From: Prochlorococcus sp. AG-363-K07
Lineage (GTDB): Bacteria; Cyanobacteriota; Cyanobacteriia; PCC-6307; Cyanobiaceae
Assembly: GCA_003280225.1 (NCBI GenBank)
Contig: QCFO01000005.1
Coordinates: 1-64,000, forward strand
Length of the DNA: 64,000 bases
Direction: 5' to 3'
Below, piece after piece: positions 35,592 through 46,522 of the stretch. Position numbers and translations under genes: made by a program. Under the pieces are notes generated by a model, which saw only the letters and a program-made list of their open reading frames with translations, had not been told where the DNA came from and ran no database searches. The stretch's first letter is position 1, and every line of letters starts with the position of its first letter.

Positions 35592-37652
35592 TTAACTCCC
35601 GCTTATATAATCAACCAACTGCCATAACTCTTTCTCTCGACCAAGTACATACGTAACCTTTAAAGAAGGAATATAAGTCTCAGAAACTTTCTTTCCAGAA
35701 GCTTTCAACCTTTGATCAGTATAAGTCAGGTCTACCTTTACTTCAATTCGCTTATTCGTTTGAGATATTACTTTCAAAGTATTAATTTCAGCATTCACAA
35801 TCTGTTTTTCATTCTTATCAAGATCTTTCATTCGCTCCGATTTTACTCTTTTAACTAATGCCTCTCTAGCAACAACTTTCAAGTTCTCACTTCTGCCTCC
35901 AGAGAGAACTTTAGACTTTGCTGCAAGCCAAGTTTCAATAAGGCCTCTTATATCTTTTTCACCAGGGCTATTCATTATTAATGGCTCTACTTTCTTTACT
36001 ATTAATTCCTCCAAAAGATCAGGCTTGTCAGAATCAGTTCTTGCAATAGTTTTTTCTTGTATTGGCTTAGTTACTACTAAGCCATTATTATTTTTACTTT
36101 CAAAAATCTCCAAATATGTAGCAATAAGAACCAACCCCAAAGCCGAGGCACTAATTATAAAAATTGGTTTTATATTAGACAAGAGTTTTAGAGAATTCTG
36201 TCTAATATGAACTGCATCGAATCCGCTAAAAATAAGAGAAGGACTAAAGACAATTCGCCTTAACAATTCTCCTGGCTTAGTATCATTAAGATTTGTAGAA
36301 TCCTCCTCTTCATATTCACGAACTCCGCCAGGCATAGGCAACCCGGGGTCTGCTTCTAAGTCATCTTCAAGAGGGTCTGCATCCTGCTTCTCTCCAGACA
36401 AAGAGCTCAAAAAAGAAAAGCTCGATTTCGCAAGACCTAAAGCCCCTTTACTTTCGATATTCTCTACAAAAGATTGAACATCTCTATCTGCGAACCAGGC
36501 TTCTAAGTCTACTGGTGCTACTTCAACGTCTCTATATCCAGGAAGTACATCTCGACTTAACCAATCCCTACAATAGTCGCAAATAGCTTCCAAAGAATCA
36601 CCCGGATACTCATTTAACCAATTTTTCAGTTGATCATCTGAACTTTTTTCAAACCTACTTTCCGCTTTTTGCACATCAGCAAGCAATAAATCAATAGATC
36701 CAAGCAAAGGGAATCTATCCAGCCCAGGCAATTCAAGACTGTTAAGGTACTTCCTTGCTTGTTGCAAACGTTCTGGCTTTCTCTGAGAAAAACCAGCAGC
36801 GACTAAGGTAATTACACCAAGGAATCCTGATTCAGGAGAACCTCTTCTTTGCCATTTAATAAACAAATCAAGTTGCTCCTGAACAGTTAAGAATTTTCTT
36901 ATCTGCTGAAAAAACAAAACAAAATCTGACTGATTGAGTCCTCCAAGCAATTCATTAGCCCTTTTACCTTCCAGCCCTCCTCGTAGTCGGACAAAGTCAT
37001 CTAGCAATTGAATGCCTTCTTGATGAGAAGCCTGCTCTCCTAAGTCCCTACTAACAAGATCAAGAATGCGATAAGGGAGCAAAGACTCAAGATCTTTTTC
37101 AAGGTTTTGTCGATGATCTTGGAGTTTCCCCATCCTCTGAAGCAGCTGAATCCCATCTTGCAAAATCAAAGCGGCTTGTTGGTAATGCCTTTGGTCCTGC
37201 TCCAACTGAGCAGCGGCCTTACATGACAAAGCTGCCACCAAAGTCAAATCCGATTCTCTCCCACTACCAAGAGCAGGTGCCTGAGGAGGCTGCAAAGCTT
37301 TTCTCGCCAACTTAAAAGCGTCATATGAAGCATCTGCTTCCCATAGGAGAATTAACCCAGCCACCTCTCTACTTGTCGAAAGATCAAGCCCTAATGCTCC
37401 TGCAAGCAATGCATCCTCATACTCCTTTCGCAAAGATTCATCAGTAAGCAAATCTGCAGAAAGTCGCAAAAGTTCAGCTCTCTGTAGCAAGACTTCATGT
37501 GTAAAGCCTTCCTGAGGTGGCCGATCTAATCGCAACTGAAAGGCCCTAAGCACAGCCTCCGCTTGAGCCGAGGGACTCACGCCTAGTAATCGGAAATGAT
37601 CAATGGGCAATTCCACTCGCTGCTTAAGCATTTGGCATAAAACTCTAGACAT
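35592..37652 (-). CDS. ftn2: Cell division protein Ftn2/ARC6 (ZipN)
   Basis: A 686-residue division protein of cyanobacteria and plastids. The N-terminal J-like domain (PIDHFRLLGVSPSAQAEAVL; no HPD) is followed by a long helical middle, one membrane span (about 490-510) and a C-terminal IMS domain (VVAREALVKRVKSERMKDLD). It anchors the FtsZ ring to the membrane. A GTG at residue 13 (VELPIDHF) is also a plausible start. It lies upstream of ffh and divergent from pdhA by 69 bases. ftsZ itself is 25 kb away. Confidence 0.9.
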   Translation of the reverse strand: MSRVLCQMLKQRVELPIDHFRLLGVSPSAQAEAVLRAFQLRLDRPPQEGFTHEVLLQRAELLRLSADLLTDESLRKEYEDALLAGALGLDLSTSREVAGLILLWEADASYDAFKLARKALQPPQAPALGSGRESDLTLVAALSCKAAAQLEQDQRHYQQAALILQDGIQLLQRMGKLQDHRQNLEKDLESLLPYRILDLVSRDLGEQASHQEGIQLLDDFVRLRGGLEGKRANELLGGLNQSDFVLFFQQIRKFLTVQEQLDLFIKWQRRGSPESGFLGVITLVAAGFSQRKPERLQQARKYLNSLELPGLDRFPLLGSIDLLLADVQKAESRFEKSSDDQLKNWLNEYPGDSLEAICDYCRDWLSRDVLPGYRDVEVAPVDLEAWFADRDVQSFVENIESKGALGLAKSSFSFLSSLSGEKQDADPLEDDLEADPGLPMPGGVREYEEEDSTNLNDTKPGELLRRIVFSPSLIFSGFDAVHIRQNSLKLLSNIKPIFIISASALGLVLIATYLEIFESKNNNGLVVTKPIQEKTIARTDSDKPDLLEELIVKKVEPLIMNSPGEKDIRGLIETWLAAKSKVLSGGRSENLKVVAREALVKRVKSERMKDLDKNEKQIVNAEINTLKVISQTNKRIEVKVDLTYTDQRLKASGKKVSETYIPSLKVTYVLGREKELWQLVDYISGS

Positions 37653-37721
37653 GAGAAGGGGTTTTGCCCATTTTTCATCCTCAGGCCCTTACAGTCGTAT
37701 AAAGAGTGATGAAATTTTGGT

Positions 37722-38816
37722 ATGAGCCAAGGAATAGCAAAAGCCTCAAACCAAAGCACTACAGGGGCTTTAGACGCTGGTCCTCACGCGGAACGATTAA
37801 GCAATCTCTTGTCAGCCAAGAGAGCCAATTGTAACCGTGAAATTGGTCTTGATCTTTTTCGAGACATGACTCTAGGAAGAAGATTTGAAGACAAATGCGC
37901 AGAGATGTATTACCGCGGGAAAATGTTTGGTTTTGTTCATCTTTACAACGGTCAAGAAGCTGTGAGTACTGGTGTGATTGGCGCCATGAAAAAAAAGCAC
38001 GATTGGTTTTGCAGCACTTATAGAGATCATGTACACGCTTTAAGTGCAGGGGTCCCTGCTCGTGAAGTAATGAGTGAGCTTTTTGGGAAAGAAACTGGAT
38101 GCAGTAAAGGAAGAGGAGGCTCAATGCATCTTTTTTCCAAAGAGCATCACCTCTTAGGTGGATATGCGTTTATAGGAGAAGGAATACCAGTTGCACTAGG
38201 AGCAGCCTTTACAAGCAGGTATAAAAAGGATGCCTTAAATGACAAAAGTAGCGATTCTGTTACAGCAGCTTTCTTTGGAGATGGCACATGTAACAACGGT
38301 CAATTCTTTGAATGCCTAAACATGGCCCAGTTATGGAAGCTGCCAATAATATTTGTAGTTGAAAACAATAAATGGGCTATTGGAATGGCTCACGATCGAG
38401 CAACGAGTGATCCCGAAATATGGAGAAAGGCGCAGGCGTTTGGAATGAAAGGAGAAGAAGTTGATGGGATGGATGTTTTAGCTGTAAGAGGTGCTACTGA
38501 GCGAGCCCTTCAACGAGCTAGATCCGGTGAAGGACCAACCTTGCTGGAATGTCTGACATATCGCTTCCGTGGCCACTCTCTTGCCGATCCAGATGAACTT
38601 CGTGAAGAGAAAGAAAAAGAATTCTGGTCCAAAAGAGATCCTCTAAAAAAACTAGAAAAAGATCTTATTGAAAGTTCCTTAGCAACAAAAGAGGAACTTA
38701 AAGCTATAGAGAAAGAGATCGATGCTGAAGTTATCGATTCAGTTGAGTTTGCACTGAGTGCTCCAGACCCTAACCCTGAAGAGTTAAACAAATATATTTG
38801 GGCAGAAAAGGATTAA
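37722..38816 (+). CDS. pdhA: Pyruvate dehydrogenase E1 component, alpha subunit
   Basis: A 364-residue subunit of the thiamine diphosphate enzyme that oxidatively decarboxylates pyruvate to make acetyl-CoA. The TPP-binding segment is visible as [20 protein letters not shown] with ENNKWAIGM, and the phosphorylation-loop equivalent [15 protein letters not shown]. An N-terminal extension of about 30 residues precedes the core. The E1 beta and E2 genes are not here, but lpd (E3) is at 48.9 kb. Thiamine comes from thiE-thiS in the same window. Confidence 0.94.
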   Translation: MSQGIAKASNQSTTGALDAGPHAERLSNLLSAKRANCNREIGLDLFRDMTLGRRFEDKCAEMYYRGKMFGFVHLYNGQEAVSTGVIGAMKKKHDWFCSTYRDHVHALSAGVPAREVMSELFGKETGCSKGRGGSMHLFSKEHHLLGGYAFIGEGIPVALGAAFTSRYKKDALNDKSSDSVTAAFFGDGTCNNGQFFECLNMAQLWKLPIIFVVENNKWAIGMAHDRATSDPEIWRKAQAFGMKGEEVDGMDVLAVRGATERALQRARSGEGPTLLECLTYRFRGHSLADPDELREEKEKEFWSKRDPLKKLEKDLIESSLATKEELKAIEKEIDAEVIDSVEFALSAPDPNPEELNKYIWAEKD

Positions 38817-38879
38817 GCTTGCTTCTAAAGCTAACTAATAATTAAATAATTCATATAGATCTAGATGTGATTAATCAGT

Positions 38880-39821
38880 TCAAATTCCGCTGGGAAGTTT
38901 ACGAGTAAGGTTTCTCAACTTACGCAAAGCTTTCAATTCAACTTGTCTAACTCTTTCTCTAGAGACCTCTAGAAGTCTGCCAATCTCAGCCAAAGTATGG
39001 CGTTCATTACCTTCTAAGCCAAAACGAAGTCTCAAAACATGCTGTTCTTGTTCACTGAGATGGCTTAACCATCTACCCAGCTGTTCCTGGTGAATTCGCT
39101 GTTCAACCTTATCTAGGGGCTCTTCAAGTGAAGAATCAGCAATAAGATCGCCAAGAAAACTCCTGCCCTCATCACCATTAACTGGAGCATCGAGACTACT
39201 AGTCGTCAGTGCTTGTCTAAGCAAAGAATCAAGCTCTTCAACTGGTATCTCCATCGCTTCAGCAATTTCTGAACGACTAGGCATCGCTCCCAACTTATGA
39301 GCAAGATCGAGACTAACTTTCCTAATAGTTGTGAGGCGCTCACTGAGATGAACGGGTAGTCGAATAGTGCGTGATTGACAAGCAATAGCCCTTGTCATGC
39401 TCTGACGAATCCACCAAAAAGCATAAGTAGAAAACTTATACCCACGTGTTGGGTCAAACTTCTCTACTGCTCTTTCAAGCCCAAGAGAACCTTCTTGAAC
39501 TAGATCCAGGAGCTCTAGACCTTTACCTTGATATTTTTTGGCAACACTAACAACTAAGCGAAGATTAGCTTTCATCATTCGCTCTTTTGCACGACGACCT
39601 ATTCGGATCTGCCGCCTTTCCTTAGTTGAAAACTCCTTATTTTCTCCACTTATTAGACATTCCTCAGTCAAGACCATCATTTTCTGAACCTGATTCCCAA
39701 GTTCAATTTCTTCGGCAGGCGTTAACAAAGGAATTCTGCCAATAGTCGAGAGGTACCAACTAATTGGGTCACTACTCCGACGCCTTTGAGAATCCGCAGT
39801 CTTCGGAACTGATGAAACCAT
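38880..39821 (-). CDS. Group 2 sigma-70 factor
   Basis: A 313-residue RpoD-like sigma factor. Region 1.2 (DPISWYLSTIGRIPLLTPAEE) is followed by region 2 with the -10 recognition part (YKFSTYAFWWIRQSMTRAI), region 3 and a C-terminal HTH (TLAEIGRLLEVSRERVRQVE). It lacks the long region 1.1 and the insert of primary sigma factors, so it is a non-essential group 2 type. These control stress and light-responsive genes. The exact paralogue (SigB-like or other) is not assigned. It is convergent with pdhA. Confidence 0.88.
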   Translation of the reverse strand: MVSSVPKTADSQRRRSSDPISWYLSTIGRIPLLTPAEEIELGNQVQKMMVLTEECLISGENKEFSTKERRQIRIGRRAKERMMKANLRLVVSVAKKYQGKGLELLDLVQEGSLGLERAVEKFDPTRGYKFSTYAFWWIRQSMTRAIACQSRTIRLPVHLSERLTTIRKVSLDLAHKLGAMPSRSEIAEAMEIPVEELDSLLRQALTTSSLDAPVNGDEGRSFLGDLIADSSLEEPLDKVEQRIHQEQLGRWLSHLSEQEQHVLRLRFGLEGNERHTLAEIGRLLEVSRERVRQVELKALRKLRNLTRKLPSGI

Positions 39822-39955
39822 TTTGTATAAACCCCTATCACTGGTTGAAAGACTTTCCTACAAAAATCGTCAAACAGCCCAGGCTTTCAAGAATCCTTCA
39901 GATTCTTCATGGGAAAAGTACACATTTCAAGACAAACCAAAGTGATTTCCCAAAT

Positions 39956-41548
39956 TCAATCTGCCTCTTGAAATTTTCCTTGAATGAATTGATGAGTTAA
40001 GGAAGAAAGGTTTTTTTCAATACAGCTAGGACTGCTGCCTGTTTTGGATTGAAGAGATGCCTCTGCATGAAGTAAAGCAGCAGCAGCAAACAACTCGCAA
40101 GAACTACTTGCTAAGGCTGCAATTTCAAGAGCTCCCAATCCTGCAACAAAACCAGCGAGGAGATCACCTGTTCCAGTTCTTGCTGTCCATGGTGCTGTAT
40201 TTCCTAACTGCCAAGTCTTACCTGAAGGAGCTGCAATGACACTATGAGCTCCTTTTAACAAGATGCTGGCTCCTGAAAGCTCAGATGCTCGAGTAACCGC
40301 TTCAATAATTGACGATTGAGAGATATCAGGGAACAATCTTGTGAACTCCGCAATATGTGGCGTCAGCCACATTTGACAGTTGGTATTTGCAATCCATTCC
40401 CAACCTTCTGGAGATTCCGATACTCGATTAATCCCATCTGCATCCAAAACCAACAAACCTGAAAAATTGTTCAAGATCTCTCTAATACATTTCCAATCTT
40501 CATCTCCAGGTCCTAGCCCAGGTCCAATCAACAAAGCATCAATCTTCCCAAGATCTTGTCTATTCAAACTCTTTCCTATATGCAAAAAGCCAGAGGTACT
40601 TTCATCAGTTTCTGCCAAGACAACTTCAGGAGCAACTTGCCATAAAGAATTAGCTAATGACTTAGGTATTGCGGCTTGAATACTTCCAGCTCCACTTGCG
40701 ATTGCTCCCTTCAATGCTAAAAGTCCTGCACCACGATAACGATCACTACCTGCAAGAATCAGTACTCGTCCTCTTTGATATTTACTTGCACTTATATTTG
40801 GCTTCGGCGAAACGAATGTCTTAATATCATTCCCCATAAGCCTTAAAGATAACTGATTTGGCAGTGCATCTAAAACCTTAGAAGGGATCCCAATATCAAT
40901 ACGAATAATCCGACCTACATATGGCAAAGCACTGTCCTGAACCAAGCCTTTCTTAATCAAACCAACAGTAAGGGTATAAGCAGCAAAAGCAGCTGAGTCA
41001 GACAAAAGCCTTCCAGAATCTGAGCAGATTCCAGAAGGTACATCCAAACTAATAAGTCTTCCAGAATTTAGATCCTGCCTTCTCTGAAACAAATCCTCAA
41101 TGAATCTTGGTAATGGACGGCTTTGTCCAAGTCCAAAAAGCGCATCAATCCATAATGCTTTATCAGCAAAATCAGGCATTCCATCAATTTTCTCTATCCC
41201 CAACCAAGTTGCATAATTTAGATGATTAGCAGTTAGTTTTTTATTTATAGGAATTGGGCAAAAAATCCTTACCTCTACTCCAGAAAGGTACAACTCCCTT
41301 GCAACAACAAGACCATCTCCTCCGTTATGCCCTGGACCCACTAAAACCACCACACCATCTCGAATCAAATCAGCATGATCTTTGAACCACAAAGCCATAG
41401 ATTGTCCTACCTTTTCCATCAAAGAAGGAATAGGTAGACCACTTGAAAACATTCCAAGCTCAATATCTTGCATCTGCTTAGCAGAGACCATCAAGTGGTC
41501 CGAATCTCTATTAGGCCAGTCCACGAGACTTAATGCATATAAACTCAC
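39956..41548 (-). CDS. nnrD: Bifunctional NAD(P)H-hydrate epimerase/dehydratase
   Basis: A fused repair enzyme that restores damaged NAD(P)H hydrates. The N-terminal YjeF epimerase (about 15-210) has [18 protein letters not shown]. The C-terminal ribokinase-like dehydratase has [14 protein letters not shown] and [14 protein letters not shown]. The start is set at the GTG at 41548 because GAGG precedes it and the longer frame (ATG at 41677) has a Cys/aromatic-rich N terminus reaching into mnmA. At 21 bases the gene is divergent from mnmA, so both promoters must overlap. Confidence 0.9.
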   Translation of the reverse strand: MSLYALSLVDWPNRDSDHLMVSAKQMQDIELGMFSSGLPIPSLMEKVGQSMALWFKDHADLIRDGVVVLVGPGHNGGDGLVVARELYLSGVEVRIFCPIPINKKLTANHLNYATWLGIEKIDGMPDFADKALWIDALFGLGQSRPLPRFIEDLFQRRQDLNSGRLISLDVPSGICSDSGRLLSDSAAFAAYTLTVGLIKKGLVQDSALPYVGRIIRIDIGIPSKVLDALPNQLSLRLMGNDIKTFVSPKPNISASKYQRGRVLILAGSDRYRGAGLLALKGAIASGAGSIQAAIPKSLANSLWQVAPEVVLAETDESTSGFLHIGKSLNRQDLGKIDALLIGPGLGPGDEDWKCIREILNNFSGLLVLDADGINRVSESPEGWEWIANTNCQMWLTPHIAEFTRLFPDISQSSIIEAVTRASELSGASILLKGAHSVIAAPSGKTWQLGNTAPWTARTGTGDLLAGFVAGLGALEIAALASSSCELFAAAALLHAEASLQSKTGSSPSCIEKNLSSLTHQFIQGKFQEAD

Positions 41549-41569
41549 TATGGAGACCTCACAGCGGTA

Positions 41570-42790
41570 ATGGCTATGCCGCCTAAAATTCCAATAACTC
41601 AAGAAGTGAACAAAACAGCAACAACAGCTGGTAAAAATTGCATCTTTCGCTTGCGAGGTCTTCCTGGAGAACACCAAGCAGTAGTAGGGCTTTCAGGAGG
41701 AGTTGATAGCTCACTAACAGCAGCACTTTTAGTAGAGGCTGGATGGGAAATCAACGGCCTAACTCTGTGGTTAATGAGTGGGAAAGGTTCCTGTTGCACA
41801 GAGGGTCTTATTGATGCCGCAGGAATCTGTAAGCAATTGCAAATACCTCACCACATACTGGATTCAAGAACAAACTTTGATAAAGAAATCATTCAAGGAC
41901 TCATAAACGGATATCAAGCAGGGATTACCCCTAGCCCTTGTTCTAAATGCAATCGATCAGTAAAGTTTTCTGCAATGGTTCAATATGCTGCAGAAGAACT
42001 AAATATTAATCGAATTGCTACCGGACATTACGCACGACTTCGTTACTCCAATAAGTTATTAACCGAATCCCCTATCCGAAATTTTCTGGACAACAGAACA
42101 CAACTCTTACGCGGACTTGACAGAAATAAAGACCAAAGTTACTTCCTATATGACTTAACACAAGATGTACTGAACAAAGTGGTTTTTCCATTAGGAGAAC
42201 TCACAAAATCCGAGACAAGAATGGAAGCTCATCGATTAGGACTTCGCACTGCCAAAAAGCCAGAGAGTCAAGATTTATGCCTAGCAGAGCATCATGGATC
42301 GATGAAAGCATTTTTGGACAACTATCTTCTCCCAAGAGAAGGAGAAATTCTTCTGCGGGAGGGAACTGTTCTAGGAAAACACGATGGGGTCGAACACTTC
42401 ACAATTGGACAACGCAAAGGTCTTGGGATTGCTTGGAAAGAGCCTCTTTATGTTGTCGAAATAAATAGTACTACCAATCAAGTAATAGTTGCTCCGCGCT
42501 CTGAAGCAGGCAAATCCTCGTGCACTGTTGGTGAAATTAACTGGGTTTCAATAGCTCCACCAGAAGAAAAGGTCAAGATAGAGGTACAAGTTAGATATAG
42601 AGGGAATCCAGCTATTGCAGAACTTATTCCACTGAAACCTACTCAAGAAGATTTAGAGAAGGAACGACCTCATAGATGCCTTCTTAAGTTTGAGGAAGAA
42701 GAGTTCTCCATCACACCTGGGCAGGCAGCAGTTTTTTATTCAGGAGACATTGTTTTAGGAGGAGGAATTATTAAACCGCAAAGCACTTGA
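41570..42790 (+). CDS. mnmA: tRNA-specific 2-thiouridylase MnmA
   Basis: A 406-residue PP-loop enzyme that thiolates U34 of tRNAs for Glu, Gln and Lys. The PP-loop SGGVDSS is at 42-48. The cysteine site [13 protein letters not shown] and the second Cys in [16 protein letters not shown] form the catalytic pair, and KDQSYFLY and [11 protein letters not shown] are standard. An N-terminal extension of about 35 residues precedes the core. The start ATG at 41570 is 21 bases from the divergent nnrD. Confidence 0.93.
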   Translation: MAMPPKIPITQEVNKTATTAGKNCIFRLRGLPGEHQAVVGLSGGVDSSLTAALLVEAGWEINGLTLWLMSGKGSCCTEGLIDAAGICKQLQIPHHILDSRTNFDKEIIQGLINGYQAGITPSPCSKCNRSVKFSAMVQYAAEELNINRIATGHYARLRYSNKLLTESPIRNFLDNRTQLLRGLDRNKDQSYFLYDLTQDVLNKVVFPLGELTKSETRMEAHRLGLRTAKKPESQDLCLAEHHGSMKAFLDNYLLPREGEILLREGTVLGKHDGVEHFTIGQRKGLGIAWKEPLYVVEINSTTNQVIVAPRSEAGKSSCTVGEINWVSIAPPEEKVKIEVQVRYRGNPAIAELIPLKPTQEDLEKERPHRCLLKFEEEEFSITPGQAAVFYSGDIVLGGGIIKPQST

Positions 42791-42795
42791 TTTCA

Positions 42796-44274
42796 TTAAT
42801 TCTTAAATCGCTTAGTATAAAAATTACCTGTAACTCCAACCAACAAGACACATAGCAATGGCAGTTCTCTCCATTTACTATAAATTGTATAATTAGATCT
42901 TAAATTTAGCTTGACAACCTGAAGGTTCTCCTCAAAAGGAGATAACAAAGTTCTCACCTCTCCTGTCGCCAATATTAATGAAGAAGGACCTGTATTAGCA
43001 GCAATAATTAGATCTCTCCCATTTTCAATACTTCTCAATTGTGATATAGAAACAAATTGTTTCTGAAGTGACTGTGGGTAAGGGTCTAAATTCGCAATAG
43101 AGAGCAGCCATTGCGCTCCATCATTAACTGACTTCGCCAAAGCATATCCATCACTAATTTCGTAACAAATTGCCGCTCCAAAAGGAGGGCCTGACCATGA
43201 CAGAAACCTAGAAGCATCGCCTGGATAAATTCCTCCAACTGCTGATAGACCAAAATCAGATAAGAAAGGGATATTTGGAACTCTTTCTCCAATGGGAACC
43301 AAGCGATATTTATCAACAAATTTCGAGAATTTTCTTTGACCTTTCTCAAAAACAAGTAATGAGCTCCGTTGAGTACTTCTGACCCAACGGAACCCACCGC
43401 TCAGCAAGGGTATTGGGGCAGGTTTTATCAGATCTTGATTCGCAATAAGTGTCCCTTCAGGTGCTATTAACCACAAAGCCGACCAATCTTTAGCTTTATT
43501 TAGGGCTTTTTCTAATGAAAGAGGAATCTTATTGATCTCTTCTTTAGAAAACTTCTTTCGAACAGGAATATTAGTTTGCCAAATAGCAACATTAGCCGTA
43601 GTTGAGGCTCCTTTTACATCAAGCAAGCTAAAACCAATTAAGTGCGCAACCAGGACAAGAGAAAATCCAATTGAAAATGTTTTTTTCAACGAGATCCCTT
43701 TACGCAAAAGAATATATAAATGCCATAGCCAAAAACCTATCAACAATTGCAAAGTAGCCAAGCCTCCTGCTCCAAACCATCTAGCAAGTCCAGCCAAAGC
43801 CCTATCCCCTGGCAAAACACTCCCGCCTAAACCAATCCAAAAGAGTGGAGAATGAGCCAAAAAAACCTCAGAGAACCCCCAAAAACAAGAAAGCACAGTC
43901 ACTGAGAACACTTCACTTAAGGGACCTATCTGGGACATTCCATCCAAAACAGACAACTTGCCAATCAAGCACCATAAGCAAACAAAAATGCCTGCCATAA
44001 CTCCAAAAAACAACCAAATACAAATAGCTATTGGCAAACTCAACGGATCTGGGACTCCTATCCAACCAAGTGGGTGAAGAGACAAAACCCAACTATGGCT
44101 ATACAAAACAGCAAAGCAACCCCAAAAGAATCCGCCCAAAAGACTCTTTCGTACAGACCATAAAAAAGCAATCGACACCCATATTAAAAGGATCCAACTT
44201 TGACAAAGACCAAATCCTGCAAGACTTCCGCCAACAAGACCAATAATCAAAGGTTGTTTGTTTTCAAAAAACAT
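42796..44274 (-). CDS. lnt: Apolipoprotein N-acyltransferase
   Basis: A 492-residue membrane enzyme of the nitrilase family that N-acylates lipoproteins. About seven N-terminal membrane spans (to residue 220) are followed by a periplasmic amidase domain. The catalytic triad is visible as Glu in IAPEGTLI, Lys in the stretch before [12 protein letters not shown], and Cys in AAICYEI. The domain order and length fit the family. It is divergent from the FKBP-type isomerase and faces mnmA at its 3' end. Confidence 0.88.
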   Translation of the reverse strand: MFFENKQPLIIGLVGGSLAGFGLCQSWILLIWVSIAFLWSVRKSLLGGFFWGCFAVLYSHSWVLSLHPLGWIGVPDPLSLPIAICIWLFFGVMAGIFVCLWCLIGKLSVLDGMSQIGPLSEVFSVTVLSCFWGFSEVFLAHSPLFWIGLGGSVLPGDRALAGLARWFGAGGLATLQLLIGFWLWHLYILLRKGISLKKTFSIGFSLVLVAHLIGFSLLDVKGASTTANVAIWQTNIPVRKKFSKEEINKIPLSLEKALNKAKDWSALWLIAPEGTLIANQDLIKPAPIPLLSGGFRWVRSTQRSSLLVFEKGQRKFSKFVDKYRLVPIGERVPNIPFLSDFGLSAVGGIYPGDASRFLSWSGPPFGAAICYEISDGYALAKSVNDGAQWLLSIANLDPYPQSLQKQFVSISQLRSIENGRDLIIAANTGPSSLILATGEVRTLLSPFEENLQVVKLNLRSNYTIYSKWRELPLLCVLLVGVTGNFYTKRFKN

Positions 44275-44391
44275 AGTGCAGTGCTATTAATAAATCCAAG
44301 AAATCATTCCCTTAATAAAACAATCATCCAACAAACCAATCAAATAGGAATATGCTGTGAGGATAAATTTCATTTTGGTGGTTATTGTTTC

Positions 44392-44985
44392 GTGCGCGAA
44401 ATCCTGATTAGTTTCTCTGTCTTTTTAAGCTGCGTGGTAATTGCTGTGGCAAGCCAGATAATTTCCCCAACCCTCGCTACTGCTAACCCAGTCGATCAGG
44501 CCATCCAAGCCAAAATAGAAACACCACTTCAGGCCAAACCAACCTTTGAATTAGATCCAAACGATCCAAATCCAACCCTATTTGCTATGGCTCTCGACAA
44601 GACTGACAACACAAATCCAATCATGGAATCCCCTCTTGAGAAATCAGCACCTCAAATAACCCCTTCAGGCTTAAGTATTACCGACCTAGAAATTGGTAAC
44701 GGGGATGAGGCAATGCCAGGCCAAAGAGTCACCGTTAACTACAAAGGCATGCTTGAAAATGGCAAAGAATTTGATAGCAGCTACGGGAGAGGACCTTTCA
44801 GCTTCCCTCTTGGAGCCGGTCAAGTAATCAAAGGCTGGGATGAAGGAGTTGCTGGAATGAAAGAAGGAGGGAAAAGAAAACTAGTTATTCCTCCAGAACT
44901 TGGCTACGGGAGCAGAGGTGCTGGAGGAGTCATACCTCCAAATGCAACCTTAATTTTTGAAGTGGAACTGCTTAGTGTGAATTAA
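44392..44985 (+). CDS. Exported FKBP-type peptidyl-prolyl cis-trans isomerase
   Basis: A protein of about 197 residues if started at the GTG at 44392 ([14 protein letters not shown]). The earlier in-frame ATG at 44200 gives a long, non-homologous leader that overlaps lnt. The start is followed by a signal sequence (about 4-25, ending IISPTLA), then a Pro/Asn-rich linker. The FKBP domain follows with [19 protein letters not shown] and [19 protein letters not shown]. It probably assists folding in the periplasm or lumen. Confidence 0.88.
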   Translation: MREILISFSVFLSCVVIAVASQIISPTLATANPVDQAIQAKIETPLQAKPTFELDPNDPNPTLFAMALDKTDNTNPIMESPLEKSAPQITPSGLSITDLEIGNGDEAMPGQRVTVNYKGMLENGKEFDSSYGRGPFSFPLGAGQVIKGWDEGVAGMKEGGKRKLVIPPELGYGSRGAGGVIPPNATLIFEVELLSVN

Positions 44986-45072
44986 AAAAAACTGAATAGC
45001 TCACTCAACACAAATCCTCCACTTGAGGAGATGCCCAAGTAATGTATTAAAAGGCTTTCTTTCCCTATAGAG

Positions 45073-45546
45073 ATGTTGCGCTCTGCACTTTCATCAATCC
45101 TCCACAGCCTTCCAACCCAAAAGGTAAAGGCTCATTGCGATGGACCATGTGGAGTTTACGACCCTGCTTCTGCTCGCGTAGCAGCAGAAGCAGTACTTTC
45201 CATGACAAAAAAACTTATTGCACTGGAACCACCTCAAGGTAATGATCCAGCAAGCTGGGCTACCTATAACAACACATTTTCAAGATATGTTGCCATCAAA
45301 GAGGATCAAGCCAAAGAAACCAAAAAAGAACTTTTGATCCTTTGGACTGATTTCTTTAAGCCTGAGCATTTAGCGACTTACCCTGACCTTCATGACACTT
45401 TCTGGAAAGCCGCGAAGCTTTGCAGCGCTTGCAAAGTAAATATTGATCAATCCAAAGCTGAAGAACTGATGCAAGCTGTAGAAAAAATACACCACATGTT
45501 TTGGAAAGCAAAAGGCAGAGCTGACGCCTGGGTCACAGCCAGCTGA
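45073..45546 (+). CDS. sodN: Nickel superoxide dismutase
   Basis: A 157-residue Ni-SOD. Residues 1-20 are the leader (MLRSALSSILHSLPTQKVKA) removed by the SodX peptidase, leaving His21 as the new N terminus. The nickel hook HCDGPCGVYDP follows, with both Cys and the His that bind nickel. The rest is a four-helix bundle (TKKLIALEPPQGNDPASWAT; DTFWKAAKLCSACKV). It detoxifies superoxide in place of Fe/Mn-SOD, as in many marine picocyanobacteria. sodX follows 73 bases later. Confidence 0.96.
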   Translation: MLRSALSSILHSLPTQKVKAHCDGPCGVYDPASARVAAEAVLSMTKKLIALEPPQGNDPASWATYNNTFSRYVAIKEDQAKETKKELLILWTDFFKPEHLATYPDLHDTFWKAAKLCSACKVNIDQSKAEELMQAVEKIHHMFWKAKGRADAWVTAS

Positions 45547-45619
45547 GGGGAAAGAAGTTAAACATGCAAATTTAATTACATTACTCTTAGCAATCTTAGG
45601 ATTAAGAAAATATTGCCAA

Positions 45620-45895
45620 GTGAGTGGAGATTCTATGTCTCCAACTTTATTTAATGGTGAAATACTAATTTATCGTTCCATTAAATATCATCATAATCTT
45701 CTTGCCAAAGGATCAATTGTTGTAGCAATTGATCCTTTAGAGGCAAAAACACTAATCGTCAAAAGAATATATAAAATCACTTCATCAGGGATAGAGCTGC
45801 GTGGTGACAATAAATCAAATAGCATCGATAGTCGTCAATTTGGAATTATCAACCCAAAAAATATCAAGGGTATAGTTGAAATGGTAGTGAGATAA
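45620..45895 (+). CDS. sodX: SodX nickel-SOD maturation peptidase, start damaged or unusual
   Basis: An S26-type signal-peptidase-like enzyme that cleaves the SodN leader. The catalytic Ser lies in SGDSMSPTLFNGE, and Lys in LIVKRIYKI with RGDNKSNS. Starting at the GTG at 45620 the protein has 91 residues with the Ser at position 5, which is very short. The same frame is open upstream and reads NLITLLLAILGLRKYCQ, a natural membrane anchor, but has no usual start codon. An ATG at 45564 is one base out of frame. A missing base after it would restore the full gene. Confidence 0.8.
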   Translation: MSGDSMSPTLFNGEILIYRSIKYHHNLLAKGSIVVAIDPLEAKTLIVKRIYKITSSGIELRGDNKSNSIDSRQFGIINPKNIKGIVEMVVR

Positions 45896-46522
45896 GTAGT
45901 AGTTTGGTTCCAAATCTTGACAGACCAGGCAACGAAAAATCATAATAAATAAATCAAAAAACTGTTATTTAATCTTGCAAAAAAGAGTTTCAAGGATCAA
46001 TGGACCCGAAGCTTTCGGCGAAGAGTTACTAATCTCAGCAAAAAGATCTCTAGATATATAGAAAGGGTGTCACTGACCCGCCCCATAACTGTGCCTACTA
46101 CTCATGACATTTTCTTTAACAAAGAGCATTGTTCTTAATAGCTGGGCAATAGGGTCCGACTGGTATCCCTGGGCTGTCTAGGATTCTTTTCAGCATTCGG
46201 GAGTTTTATTTAATGCTGCAGCAAAGGCTTCTCCTCAAAATCAATGCCAAAATTGAGCTTACCCACAATCATTTTTCTAAGAATTCATTCTGAGGGAATT
46301 AAACTGCTTACCTCTTTATCGCTAATGACTAAATCAAAACATTTTCCTGAAAGCAAACTTGCTTAAATATTTGTTGGAGAAATTCCAGTGTCAGCAGATT
46401 TCGTATTTTTTTAAGACCCTTAAAATCAGTTCCCTCGACTTCGATGTCAGTGTCAACTGCATTTTTTGCTCATTGCCTATCCACATGAACATAGTTAGAA
46501 ACAGGGTCCCTTAGGAGCTCAA
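45896..46522. other. Gene-poor 0.6 kb between sodX and a small gene
   Basis: No credible coding frame longer than about 26 codons on either strand. Short inverted repeats occur, such as CCGAA GCT TTCGG at 46006-46018. A few ATG-initiated 25-codon frames (46104, 46213) lack strong ribosome sites. The stretch is less AT-rich than most gaps, so an unannotated small RNA is possible, but none was recognised. Confidence 0.5.

Noticed and set aside
41549-41677. nnrD frame extended upstream to the ATG at 41677
   Set aside because: The extra 43 residues are Cys/aromatic-rich and overlap mnmA. A GTG with a ribosome site at 41548 fits the family start.
44200-44391. FKBP frame extended upstream over the lnt start
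   Set aside because: The added residues are unlike a leader and overlap lnt. The GTG at 44392 starts a normal signal peptide.
46006-46018. Short inverted repeat CCGAA GCT TTCGG after sodX as a terminator
   Set aside because: Only 5-base arms and no T-tract.
46104-46290. Two 25-codon frames (46104 and 46213) in the sodX downstream gap
   Set aside because: Weak or absent ribosome sites and no recognisable features.
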